Assembly: GCA_030666985.1 (NCBI GenBank)
Contig: DAOUWT010000117.1
Location: forward strand, 1 to 7,579
DNA length: 7,579 bases
Direction of reading: 5' to 3'
Source of the DNA: Chloroflexota bacterium
GTDB lineage: Bacteria > Chloroflexota > Anaerolineae > Anaerolineales > UBA11858
Each line of letters starts with the position of its first letter. Within the stretch, counting starts at the first letter, position 1. Below are positions 1 to 6,242 of the stretch, piece after piece. The notes below the pieces were generated by a model. The model saw only the letters and a list, made by a program, of their open reading frames with translations, had not been told where the DNA came from and did not search any database. Position numbers and translations under genes: made by a program.

Positions 1-67
1 ACCAACCTACCAATCTACCAATCTACCAATTTACCAACCTACCAATCTACTAATATACCAATTTACC
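1..67. repeat. Octanucleotide tandem array (consensus ACCAATCT), truncated by window edge
   Basis: Eight consecutive 8-base units (1-64) plus a partial ninth run without a phase break. The consensus is ACCAATCT, with variants such as ACCAACCT, ACCAATTT and ACTAATAT. The array ends about 17 bases before the valS ribosome binding site. It resembles the right arm of the array downstream of valS (3031-3086), so a complementary G-rich left arm may lie outside the window. It falls in the valS 5' untranslated or promoter region. Any regulatory role is inference. Confidence 0.9.
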
Positions 68-92
68 CGCACAGCGCACTAACGGAGAAATT

Positions 93-2936
93 ATGAAAAC
101 CCACACACTACCCAAAACCTACGATTTCCAAGCCACCGAAGACCGCATTTACAAAATGTGGGAAGATGGCGGGTATTTCAAACCCACCAACGACCCCAAT
201 GAGCCGGGACACGACCCAAATGTGAAACCTTACGTGATTTCCATCCCCCCCCCCAACGTGACCGGAAAGCTGCACCTGGGTCATGCCCTATTCGTCAGCA
301 TGGAAGACCTCATGATCCGCTACCACCGCATGAAAGGTATTCCCACGCTGTGGGTTCCGGGCACCGATCACGCCGGCATTGCCACCCAACTCAAGGTGGA
401 ACAAGCCTTAAAGAAAGAAGGTACCAGCCGTGAGGAAATTGGACGTGAGGCCTTTCTGGAACGCACCTGGGCCTGGAAAAAAGAATTTGGCGGGCTAATC
501 ACTAACCAGATTCGGCGTTTGGGCGCATCTTGTGATTGGAGCCGGGAACGCTTTACGCTGGATGAAGACCTGCAACACGCCGTGCGCGAGGCCTTTGTGA
601 GCCTGTGGGAAAAAGGACTAATTTACCGCGGCCCCCGCCTCATCAACTGGTCACCCTCCCTGCAAACCGCCGTCTCAGATATTGAGGTGGAACACACCGA
701 AGAAGAAGGCACGCTCTACTACTTCAAATATATGATCGCCCCCGATGCCCAGGAATCCGGTTCCTCGGAGGAACCGGGTTACTGGGAGGGCGAATACATC
801 CCCGTGGCAACCACGCGCCCGGAGACCATCCTGGGCGATACAGCGGTTGCCGTCCACCCCGAAGATGAACGCTATCAGAAATTCATTGGCCGGAAAGCAA
901 TAGTGCCCATCCTGGGGCGCGAGATACCCGTTATAGCCGATGAATACGTCGCCCGCGAGTTTGGGACCGGAGCGTTGAAGATCACCCCGGCCCACGACCC
1001 CAATGACTACGAAATCGGCCTGCGTCACAACCTGGAGATGATCTCCATGCTCGACAAAACCGCCCAAGTCACCGAGGCAGGCGGCCCCTACGTGGGGCAA
1101 GATCGTTTCAAGGCCCGCAAGAATCTCTGGAACGATATGCGCGAAGCTGGGCTGGTACTCAAAGAAGAACCCTACACCCACCAAATTCCCCGCGCCCAAC
1201 GGGGCGGAGAAATCATCGAACCCATGATCTCTACCCAATGGTTTGTGAACACCAAACCCCTGGCTGAAAAAGCCTTGGCCGCTGTCAGAGATGGGCGCAT
1301 AAAAATCATCCCCGAACACTTCGAGAAAGTGTACTATAACTGGATGGAAAAACTCTACGATTGGTGCATCAGCCGCCAATTATGGTGGGGACACCGCATC
1401 CCGGTGTGGTATTGCGATGATTGCGGCAAAGAGTTCGCCTCCCGCGAAGACCCTGCCAAATGTATCTACTGCCAGAGCGAAAATCTTCGCCAAGACCCCG
1501 ATGTGCTCGATACCTGGTTCTCCTCCGGCTTGTGGCCCTTCTCTACCCTGGGCTGGCCAAAGGAAACCCCCGATCTGAATTACTTCTACCCCACCGTCAT
1601 GATGGAAACGGGCTACGACATCCTCTTCTTTTGGGTGGCACGCATGATCATGATGGGCCTGGAGTTCACGGGCGAGGCGCCTTTCAGCGAGGTTTACCTG
1701 CATGGCATCATCCGCGACGAGCACGGCAAAAAAATGTCCAAGTCTTTCGACAATGCCATTGACCCCCTAGAGGTCATGGATGAGCTAGGCACCGATGCCC
1801 TGCGCTTCACCCTCTTGGTGGGATCAACTCCGGGCAGCGATACGAATCTCAGCCTCGAGAAGGTGGAGGCCAACCGCAACTTTGCCAACAAGGTCTGGAA
1901 TGCTGGCAGGTACGTGATTTCGACAATAGGTACTAGTGATCAGGAATCAGGGATTAGGAAACAGGGATTAGGTACTAGTCCCCAGTCACTAGTCACCAGT
2001 CCCCAGTCCCTAGTCACTAGTCCCCAGTCCCCAGTCCCTAGTCACCAATCCCTAGTCCCTAGTCACTACTCTCTAGCCGACTCCTGGATTTGGGCGCGTC
2101 TCCAAAACCTGATCCGGGACGTGGAGCGTCTTTTCGGCAATCATCAATATGGCGAGGCCGGACGCCAGATTTACGAATTTTTCTGGAGCGAATTCGCCGA
2201 TTGGTACTTGGAGATCTCCAAGCAGCAAATCTCCCAGGGCGGGGATAGGGCCTATCACACCATCGAGACCCTGATCCGCGTGCTGGACACGTGCCTGCGC
2301 CTGCTGCACCCCTTTACCCCCTTTGTCACCGAGGAGTTGTGGCAGCATCTCAGGGCCGCCCTGGAAGATTCGCCCTACGTGGGGATGGTGGAGGCCTGGC
2401 CCGCGGCCCTGATGGTTGCCCCCTGGCCGGAACCGCGCCCCCAGGAGGGGTGGGAAGACGCCAAGGTGAGGGATTTCTCCCTCGTGCAGGAAATTGTGCG
2501 CACCATCCGCAACCTGCGGGCGGAGAAAAGCGTCCGGCCCGGGCGCCGCATCCCGGCCACGTTCGTCTCGTCCGGGCAGGGGGAGCTGCTCCGGGACCAG
2601 GCCGCGACCTTGTCCGCCTTGGCGCATCTCGACGCGGAGGCAATCACCATCCACGAAGCCTTAGCCGACAAGCCCGCCGGGCACATCCCCCTGGTGGCGG
2701 GGCCGGTGGAGATTTACCTCCCCCTGGCGGGGCTGGTTGATCCCGCCGAGGAGCGTTCCCGCCTCACGAAAGAGCTAGCCGAAGCGGAGGGGCAAATCCG
2801 CCGCCTGGAAGGGCTGCTTGATAGTCCCTTCGCCGAGAAAGCACCTGATGCTGTTGTCCAGAAAGAACGCGACAAGCTAGCAAACTACCACGACACGGCG
2901 CGAACCATAAAAGAGCAACTTGCTATGTTGGGGTAG
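93..2936 (+). CDS. valS: Valine--tRNA ligase (valyl-tRNA synthetase), class Ia
   Basis: This cytoplasmic enzyme charges tRNA(Val) with valine using ATP and edits mischarged threonine. The 947 residues match the usual family length. The HIGH-type motif HLGH is at residues 61-64 after PPPNVTGK. The CP1 editing domain carries TTRPET (240-245) and GTGALKITPAHD (291-302). A zinc-ribbon-like pair of CxxC motifs (C441/C444 and C457/C460) is followed by DVLDTWFSS (470-478). KMSKS is at 547-551, the anticodon-binding domain starts near residue 661, and a C-terminal coiled-coil arm spans about 883-947. The start is supported by GGAGA at 84-88, four bases upstream. The oddity is residues about 613-661, a Ser/Pro/Gln/Val-rich linker made of TSPQSLV-type heptads and encoded by a 7-base repeat array. 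All catalytic motifs are intact, so the enzyme should be functional. The gene is flanked by octanucleotide arrays on both sides and looks monocistronic. Confidence 0.98.
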   Translation: MKTHTLPKTYDFQATEDRIYKMWEDGGYFKPTNDPNEPGHDPNVKPYVISIPPPNVTGKLHLGHALFVSMEDLMIRYHRMKGIPTLWVPGTDHAGIATQLKVEQALKKEGTSREEIGREAFLERTWAWKKEFGGLITNQIRRLGASCDWSRERFTLDEDLQHAVREAFVSLWEKGLIYRGPRLINWSPSLQTAVSDIEVEHTEEEGTLYYFKYMIAPDAQESGSSEEPGYWEGEYIPVATTRPETILGDTAVAVHPEDERYQKFIGRKAIVPILGREIPVIADEYVAREFGTGALKITPAHDPNDYEIGLRHNLEMISMLDKTAQVTEAGGPYVGQDRFKARKNLWNDMREAGLVLKEEPYTHQIPRAQRGGEIIEPMISTQWFVNTKPLAEKALAAVRDGRIKIIPEHFEKVYYNWMEKLYDWCISRQLWWGHRIPVWYCDDCGKEFASREDPAKCIYCQSENLRQDPDVLDTWFSSGLWPFSTLGWPKETPDLNYFYPTVMMETGYDILFFWVARMIMMGLEFTGEAPFSEVYLHGIIRDEHGKKMSKSFDNAIDPLEVMDELGTDALRFTLLVGSTPGSDTNLSLEKVEANRNFANKVWNAGRYVISTIGTSDQESGIRKQGLGTSPQSLVTSPQSLVTSPQSPVPSHQSLVPSHYSLADSWIWARLQNLIRDVERLFGNHQYGEAGRQIYEFFWSEFADWYLEISKQQISQGGDRAYHTIETLIRVLDTCLRLLHPFTPFVTEELWQHLRAALEDSPYVGMVEAWPAALMVAPWPEPRPQEGWEDAKVRDFSLVQEIVRTIRNLRAEKSVRPGRRIPATFVSSGQGELLRDQAATLSALAHLDAEAITIHEALADKPAGHIPLVAGPVEIYLPLAGLVDPAEERSRLTKELAEAEGQIRRLEGLLDSPFAEKAPDAVVQKERDKLANYHDTARTIKEQLAMLG
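1931..2077. repeat. Intragenic heptanucleotide array inside valS, strand-switching
   Basis: About 21 units of 7 bases tile this stretch. The left part (1938-1972) has G-rich units (GATCAGG, AATCAGG, GATTAGG, AAACAGG, GATTAGG). After a central TACTAGT, the right part has C-rich units (CCCCAGT, CACTAGT, CCCTAGT, CACCAGT). The left units are near reverse complements of the right units: 1934-1958 can pair imperfectly with 2044-2067, giving a long hairpin. Because 3 x 7 = 21, translation gives a seven-residue protein repeat (TSPQSLV, TSPQSLV, TSPQSPV, PSHQSLV, PSHYSLA) with no stop codon. The right-arm unit resembles the cyanobacterial STRR1 heptamer CCCCA(A/G)T as I recall it. The outer boundaries are fuzzy by a few bases. 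Confidence 0.9.
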
Positions 2937-2940
2937 TGTG

Positions 2941-3086
2941 TTGGTGTGTTGGTATATTGGGAAACCGGGAAACTGGTATATTGGGAAATTGGGAAACCGG
3001 GAAACTGGTATATTGGTTATGCCCCCGACTAATATACCAATATACCAATCTACCAATCCTACCAATCTACCAATCCCCAATCCCCC
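2941..3086. repeat. Octanucleotide strand-switching array and hairpin after valS; possible terminator
   Basis: Ten 8-base units fill 2941-3020 (TTGGTGTG, TTGGTATA, TTGGGAAA, CCGGGAAA, CTGGTATA and so on). A short spacer follows (about 3021-3030), then complementary ATATACCA/ATCTACCA-type units to about 3086. GGTATATTGGT at 3007-3017 pairs perfectly with ACCAATATACC at 3036-3046 across an 18-base loop, and outer units can extend the pairing imperfectly. The array begins four bases after the valS stop codon and is followed by a seven-T tract at 3088-3094. It could therefore end valS transcription, although the T tract lies some 40 bases beyond the best stem. Termination is inference; the repeat and hairpin are seen directly. 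Confidence 0.88.
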
Positions 3087-3093
3087 ATTTTTT

Positions 3094-3112
3094 TGCTACA
3101 ATAGATTATAAT
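3094..3112 (+). promoter_or_regulatory. Probable promoter -10 region(s) for the membrane-protein gene at 3173
   Basis: Two overlapping -10-like sequences occur here. TGCTACAAT (3094-3102) fits the extended -10 pattern TGnTAnAAT, and a perfect TATAAT sits at 3107-3112. No good -35 hexamer lies 16-18 bases upstream of either, because that space is the end of the octanucleotide array. The extended -10 is therefore the more plausible element. It leaves a leader of about 60 bases before the start codon at 3173. Confidence 0.45.
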
Positions 3113-3172
3113 GAGATGGCAACTCGTTAATCTGTTTTCCAGAACGACCTAACCCACACTAGGAGGTGTGAA

Positions 3173-4432
3173 ATGCCTATCACTGTATATTTAGAAATTG
3201 CTATTGGCGTTGTGTTTGTGTGGCTTATGCTCTCGGTGGGCGTAAGCACGTTGTTGGAATGGTTCGCGGGGTTTCGTAAATGGCGTTCTACAGATCTTGA
3301 AAAAGCCATCTACGGCCTTTTGGAGAAATCTGACAAAGAGGAAGACGCGCACTCTCTGGCGAACGAGTTATACTCCCATCCCTTGATACAGTCTTTGTCG
3401 AGTAAAGCGGGAGGCCGTCCCTCTTACATCCCTAACAGCACTTTTGGTTTGGCTATCTTTGATGTCCTTATGACGGCCGGCACAGAAGAATCCGTGCTAA
3501 AAACTTGGGAGGAGGAACTCAAGAGGCTCGAATCTGAAGAAGCGAGACAAATCATAATTGCGCGTGTGCTTAATGAATTAGCCCGGGTTGCCAAGTCGAA
3601 CATCTCAGAAGAAAACAAAGACAAACTGGTTTACATAATAGACGCTGAAGCAGAGAAAATCGGAGCAAAACTCATCGCAGAGTATCCTGAGTTCGAATTC
3701 ATCCTCGATTATCTCTTGAGTGAAGAAATGATCGAGAAATTTACTGATGACCTTTTGAACAAGTCAGATTATGATATGCTCACTGAAGGCGTGGCTCGTT
3801 TTGCTGTGAACAGTCCTCAACTGATGCAAACCATTGACGGCTTACTCTTGGACGCCCAGGGCTATCTTGAAAAAGGAGAAATCAAGATCAAAGAATTCCG
3901 GACCAGCTTAGAAACCTGGTTCAATGATTCTATGGATCGGCTGAGTGGTTATTACAAGCGTAGAGCGCAACTATTTGCCTTTGGATTCGGACTCGTGTTA
4001 GCTATTTTCTTGAACATCGACTCGGTGGCAGTCATCCGCACGCTATGGCTAGAACCCACAACCCGGTCAGCAATAGTGGCCGAGGCTCAATCGCTGGAGA
4101 GTTTGCCGGAGGCTGAAGAATCTGTGCAGGATGCCGTAGCAGCAATTGACAGCAAACTCGAAGAACTGACTCTCCCGGTCGGTTGGACAAAACTAGATGA
4201 AGAGGCTTGCCAAGCAGTAAGAGATGATGCGGAGGTATGGGAAGTTAATTGTCTTGTGCCAGCAGAAACTTACCCAACAGGGATGCCTTTTAACTTTCTC
4301 TTCTTCCTGGAAAAAATTATGGGATTCGTGCTGAGTGGAGCCGCTGCGGCTCAAGGTGCCCCCTTCTGGTTCCAGATCTTGAAGAAGATGGTCAATATGC
4401 GCTCCTCTGGGAAGAAACCTGGGGAGAAGTGA
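3173..4432 (+). CDS. Conserved membrane protein of unknown function
   Basis: The 419-residue protein has an N-terminal membrane segment (about residues 7-27), a mostly acidic helical middle, a second membrane segment (about 265-290) and a hydrophobic C-terminal stretch (about 373-395). A short basic tail follows. The layout suggests an integral membrane protein with a large central domain (about 30-260) and a shorter loop with two cysteines (C345, C360). Stretches that look conserved in a widespread uncharacterised family, from memory, are HPLIQSL (69-75), PSYIPNSTFGLAIFDVL (83-99), WFNDSMDRLSGYYKRR (249-264), NIDS (281-284) and GAPFWFQIL (395-403). The start is well supported by AGGAGGTG at 3161-3168, four bases upstream. 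A promoter-like sequence precedes it and the stop codon lies inside the first unit of a GTGAAAC array. No enzymatic motif is recognised, so function is unknown. The base composition is visibly more AT-rich than valS. Confidence 0.88.
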   Translation: MPITVYLEIAIGVVFVWLMLSVGVSTLLEWFAGFRKWRSTDLEKAIYGLLEKSDKEEDAHSLANELYSHPLIQSLSSKAGGRPSYIPNSTFGLAIFDVLMTAGTEESVLKTWEEELKRLESEEARQIIIARVLNELARVAKSNISEENKDKLVYIIDAEAEKIGAKLIAEYPEFEFILDYLLSEEMIEKFTDDLLNKSDYDMLTEGVARFAVNSPQLMQTIDGLLLDAQGYLEKGEIKIKEFRTSLETWFNDSMDRLSGYYKRRAQLFAFGFGLVLAIFLNIDSVAVIRTLWLEPTTRSAIVAEAQSLESLPEAEESVQDAVAAIDSKLEELTLPVGWTKLDEEACQAVRDDAEVWEVNCLVPAETYPTGMPFNFLFFLEKIMGFVLSGAAAAQGAPFWFQILKKMVNMRSSGKKPGEK

Positions 4433-4486
4433 AACGTAAAACGTGAAACGTGAAAACGTGATGCGTGAAACGTGAGAATGTGATGC
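4429..4486. repeat. GTGAAAC heptanucleotide array
   Basis: Eight units of 7-8 bases run without a gap: GTGAAAC, GTAAAAC, GTGAAAC, GTGAAAAC, GTGATGC, GTGAAAC, GTGAGAAT, GTGATGC. The TGA stop codon of the preceding gene lies inside the first unit. A 19-base stretch (4435-4453) recurs identically at 7320-7338 in the cobO leader. Here only the G-strand arm is present; no TCACGTTTCAC-type right arm follows. Confidence 0.88.
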
Positions 4487-4498
4487 GAAAAGCTTCGT

Positions 4499-4557
4499 CC
4501 GGGAGTGCTGTTTCTTGTTTCCGTAAGCTGGTGTGGAGATGAGTGCGGCACTCCCGG
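4499..4557. repeat. 12-bp inverted repeat in the leader of the gene at 4581
   Basis: CCGGGAGTGCTG (4499-4510) pairs with CGGCACTCCCGG (4546-4557) over all 12 positions, one of them a G-U wobble. The 35-base loop is 4511-4545. The structure ends 12 bases before the AGGAGA ribosome binding site (4570-4575) of the next gene. It has no following T tract, so it is not a typical intrinsic terminator. It may be an mRNA-processing or stability element, or part of a repeat continuing the GTGAAAC array. Confidence 0.7.
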
Positions 4558-4580
4558 TTTGGTTGAATTAGGAGACACAA

Positions 4581-5144
4581 ATGTGGAAACAAATTTCTAA
4601 TTGGCTGCACCGGATCACAAATGGATGGATTACGCTGATTGCCCTGGTGATCTTTCTCGCGTTCACGGCCATTGTTTTACCCCGCCAAGTAGTCAAAGCT
4701 GAGGCCCAAACTGGAATGTCCGTTTCGCCAGATACTTCTTTCATATACTCAGTTGATGATCTTTACCAGATGGCTGAATCGTATGGTGAACAGGGACGCA
4801 AAGCCTACGTGCGGGCCCAGTTTACCTTTGACTTGATTTTCCCCTTGGTCTACACCCTATTCCTGGTTACAGCAATCTCTTGGCTGGCTGCCAAAATCTT
4901 TGACCCAAGCAGCCCCTGGATGCGCGTCAATCTAGTCCCAGTTTTGGGCATGATTTTCGACTATTTAGAGAACATCTCCGCCTCGCTGGTGATGTGGCGT
5001 TACCCCGCTCATACCCCCATGGTGGATTATTTAGCCCCCGTTTTTACCCTGGTGAAGTGGATTTTCGTGGGGGGAAGTTTTCTGATCCTGCTGCTCGGCG
5101 CTGGGGGATGGGCATGGCAGTGGGGGAAAGGTAAGCGTGGATGA
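4581..5144 (+). CDS. Four-helix integral membrane protein of unknown function
   Basis: This 187-residue protein has four predicted membrane segments: about 16-33, 81-104, 117-138 and 148-175. The roughly 45-residue region between helices 1 and 2 contains YSVDDLYQMAESYGEQGRKAY, written here as YSVDDLYQMAESYG (56-69) then EQGRKAY. Helix 2 begins RAQFTFDLIFPLVYT, and helix 3 carries FDYLENI (126-132). Polar and charged residues within membrane helices (D84, D127, E130, N131) may be functionally important. From memory, the D..P and DYLEN pattern recurs in short uncharacterised bacterial membrane proteins, but I cannot name a family. AGGAGA at 4570-4575 lies five bases before the start codon. The stop codon overlaps an ATG (ATGA, 5141-5144), and the lipoprotein gene follows closely, so the two are probably cotranscribed. 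Confidence 0.87.
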   Translation: MWKQISNWLHRITNGWITLIALVIFLAFTAIVLPRQVVKAEAQTGMSVSPDTSFIYSVDDLYQMAESYGEQGRKAYVRAQFTFDLIFPLVYTLFLVTAISWLAAKIFDPSSPWMRVNLVPVLGMIFDYLENISASLVMWRYPAHTPMVDYLAPVFTLVKWIFVGGSFLILLLGAGGWAWQWGKGKRG

Positions 5145-5182
5145 CCCATTCAGCCATCTGCCCGCGCCTCAACGGAATCACC

Positions 5183-6016
5183 ATGAAACTAGCGTTTTTT
5201 CTCCTGATTTTAGGCCTTTCCGCTTGCCTTGGGCCGGATTCCCCTCCTCAAACATTGACCCCGCAGCCATCGCCAAGGGCTAGCCTAACGCCTCAAGATT
5301 CAATCTGGCAGCCAGAACCCAACACAACTTGGCAATGGCAGCTCGCCAATCCCCTAGACCTCTCCTTTGACGTGGATATGTACGACATTGACCTTTTCGA
5401 CAATGATGCCAGCATTGTAGAAGAACTGCACCACGCCGGGCGGCGCGTTGTTTGTTACCTCAACGTTGGGGCATGGGAAGAGTGGCGGCCAGACGCTGAC
5501 CAATTCCCCGCCTCTGTAATTGGCAAAAAATACTCCGGTTGGCCCGGAGAAAAGTGGCTCGACATCCGCCAAATAGACCTGCTAGCCCCCATCATGCGTG
5601 CCCGGCTCGACGAGTGTCAGGCCAAAGGCTTCGATGGCATTGAACCAGACAACATGGACGGCTACACCAACCGTACCGGCTTCCCCTTGACCTACGAAGA
5701 TCAATTGCAATATAATCTCTGGCTAGCCAAAGAAGCCCACGCGCGGGGATTATCTATTGGCCTCAAGAACGATCCTGACCAGGCCGCGGATTTGCTCCCC
5801 TACTACGATTGGGCCCTGACCGAGGATTGCTTCGCCGAAGATTGGTGTGACCAACTGACGCCATTTATAGAAGCAGGGAAGGCCGTTTTCGCTGCAGAAT
5901 ATACCGATACAGGAATAACCCTGGAAGAATTCTGTCCCCAGGCCAAAGACCTGAACTTTAGCGCAATTCTCAAAAATCGTGATTTAGACGTTTACCTAGA
6001 AATTTGCCAACCGTGA
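5183..6016 (+). CDS. GH114-like glycosidase lipoprotein (endo alpha-1,4 polygalactosaminidase family)
   Basis: From the start at 5183 the 277-residue protein opens with a compact lipoprotein signal, MKLAFFLLILGLSAC, with the lipidated cysteine at C15. A Pro/Thr/Ser-rich linker (about 16-45) follows, then a single catalytic domain. Motifs typical of the GH114 (former DUF297) family are DVDMYDIDLFDN (63-74), CYLNVGAWEEW (91-101), GEKWLDIR (122-129), GFDGIEPDNMDGY (149-161), GLKND (193-197), TEDCF (213-217) and AEYTD (238-242). Members are TIM barrels that cleave alpha-1,4-linked galactosamine polymers; the substrate here is inferred. Six further cysteines suggest disulfides, which fits an extracytoplasmic domain. 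An alternative in-frame start at 5141 overlaps the upstream stop as ATGA and would favour translational coupling, adding 14 residues ahead of the signal. I prefer 5183 for the cleaner signal peptide, although its ribosome binding site is weak. Confidence 0.9.
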   Translation: MKLAFFLLILGLSACLGPDSPPQTLTPQPSPRASLTPQDSIWQPEPNTTWQWQLANPLDLSFDVDMYDIDLFDNDASIVEELHHAGRRVVCYLNVGAWEEWRPDADQFPASVIGKKYSGWPGEKWLDIRQIDLLAPIMRARLDECQAKGFDGIEPDNMDGYTNRTGFPLTYEDQLQYNLWLAKEAHARGLSIGLKNDPDQAADLLPYYDWALTEDCFAEDWCDQLTPFIEAGKAVFAAEYTDTGITLEEFCPQAKDLNFSAILKNRDLDVYLEICQP

Positions 6017-6052
6017 ATTCAAGCCTAAGCGTCGGGTACTGTTAAATTTTAG

Positions 6053-6227
6053 CCCTAAATATGGAATGGTTCATTTTAGGCTAGAAATTAGTTGACACTT
6101 TTTCTCACGGGTAGTCGCCCAACCGGGTTGGGCAGGTTTAGCGCTCAGTGTTTTGCCTGATTATGCCGCCAGCACGGTTGGCTCGCTACCCAAAGTGTAT
6201 ATGTAATTGTGAACCATCCCCTAAATA
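6053..6227. mobile_element. MITE-like nested palindrome flanked by 9-bp direct repeat
   Basis: An exact 9-base direct repeat, CCCTAAATA, occurs at 6053-6061 and 6219-6227. The intervening DNA of about 157 bases is a set of nested inverted repeats in the correct order. GGAATGGTTCA (6063-6073) pairs with TGAACCATCC (6210-6219) with one bulge. AATTA (6086-6090) pairs with TAATT (6204-6208), ACACTTT (6095-6101) with AAAGTGT (6192-6198), GGGTAG (6109-6114) with CTACCC (6186-6191), GCCCAACCG (6117-6125) with CGGTTGGC (6175-6182, one bulge), and CAGG (6133-6136) with CCTG (6156-6159). No coding region is visible inside. Terminal inverted repeats within a base or two of a direct repeat are the signature of a transposed miniature element with an 8-9 bp target duplication. 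The alternative is a structured 5' UTR RNA. The family is not recognised. Confidence 0.6.
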
Positions 6228-6230
6228 CAT

Positions 6231-6234
6231 GGAG
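6231..6234 (+). promoter_or_regulatory. Ribosome binding site that decides the rhodanese start
   Basis: GGAG at 6231-6234 lies eight bases before the ATG at 6243 but only two bases before the upstream in-frame ATG at 6237. The spacing favours initiation at 6243. Confidence 0.6.
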
Positions 6235-6242
6235 ATATGATA

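Noticed and set aside
675..2654. Several open frames on the minus strand and in other frames within valS, up to 234 codons
   Set aside because: They lie wholly inside the clearly coding valS, have no recognisable domains and arise from its GC-rich codon usage.
1..3086. CRISPR array from the regular short repeats
   Set aside because: Units are 7-8 bases and contiguous without unique spacers, so they are tandem arrays, not a CRISPR.
2877..3130. Short open frames on both strands between valS and the next gene
   Set aside because: They translate the octanucleotide array into low-complexity peptides (YIGKPGN/YQFPGFPIY types) and have no gene features.
4351..4610. Minus-strand open frames of 72-75 codons across the GTGAAAC array
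   Set aside because: They consist largely of the HVSRFTFH-type peptide produced by translating the array, with no independent coding evidence.
6092..6097. Perfect TTGACA as a -35 box for the rhodanese gene
   Set aside because: No -10-like hexamer lies 15-19 bases downstream; that stretch is GC-rich stem sequence of the MITE-like element.
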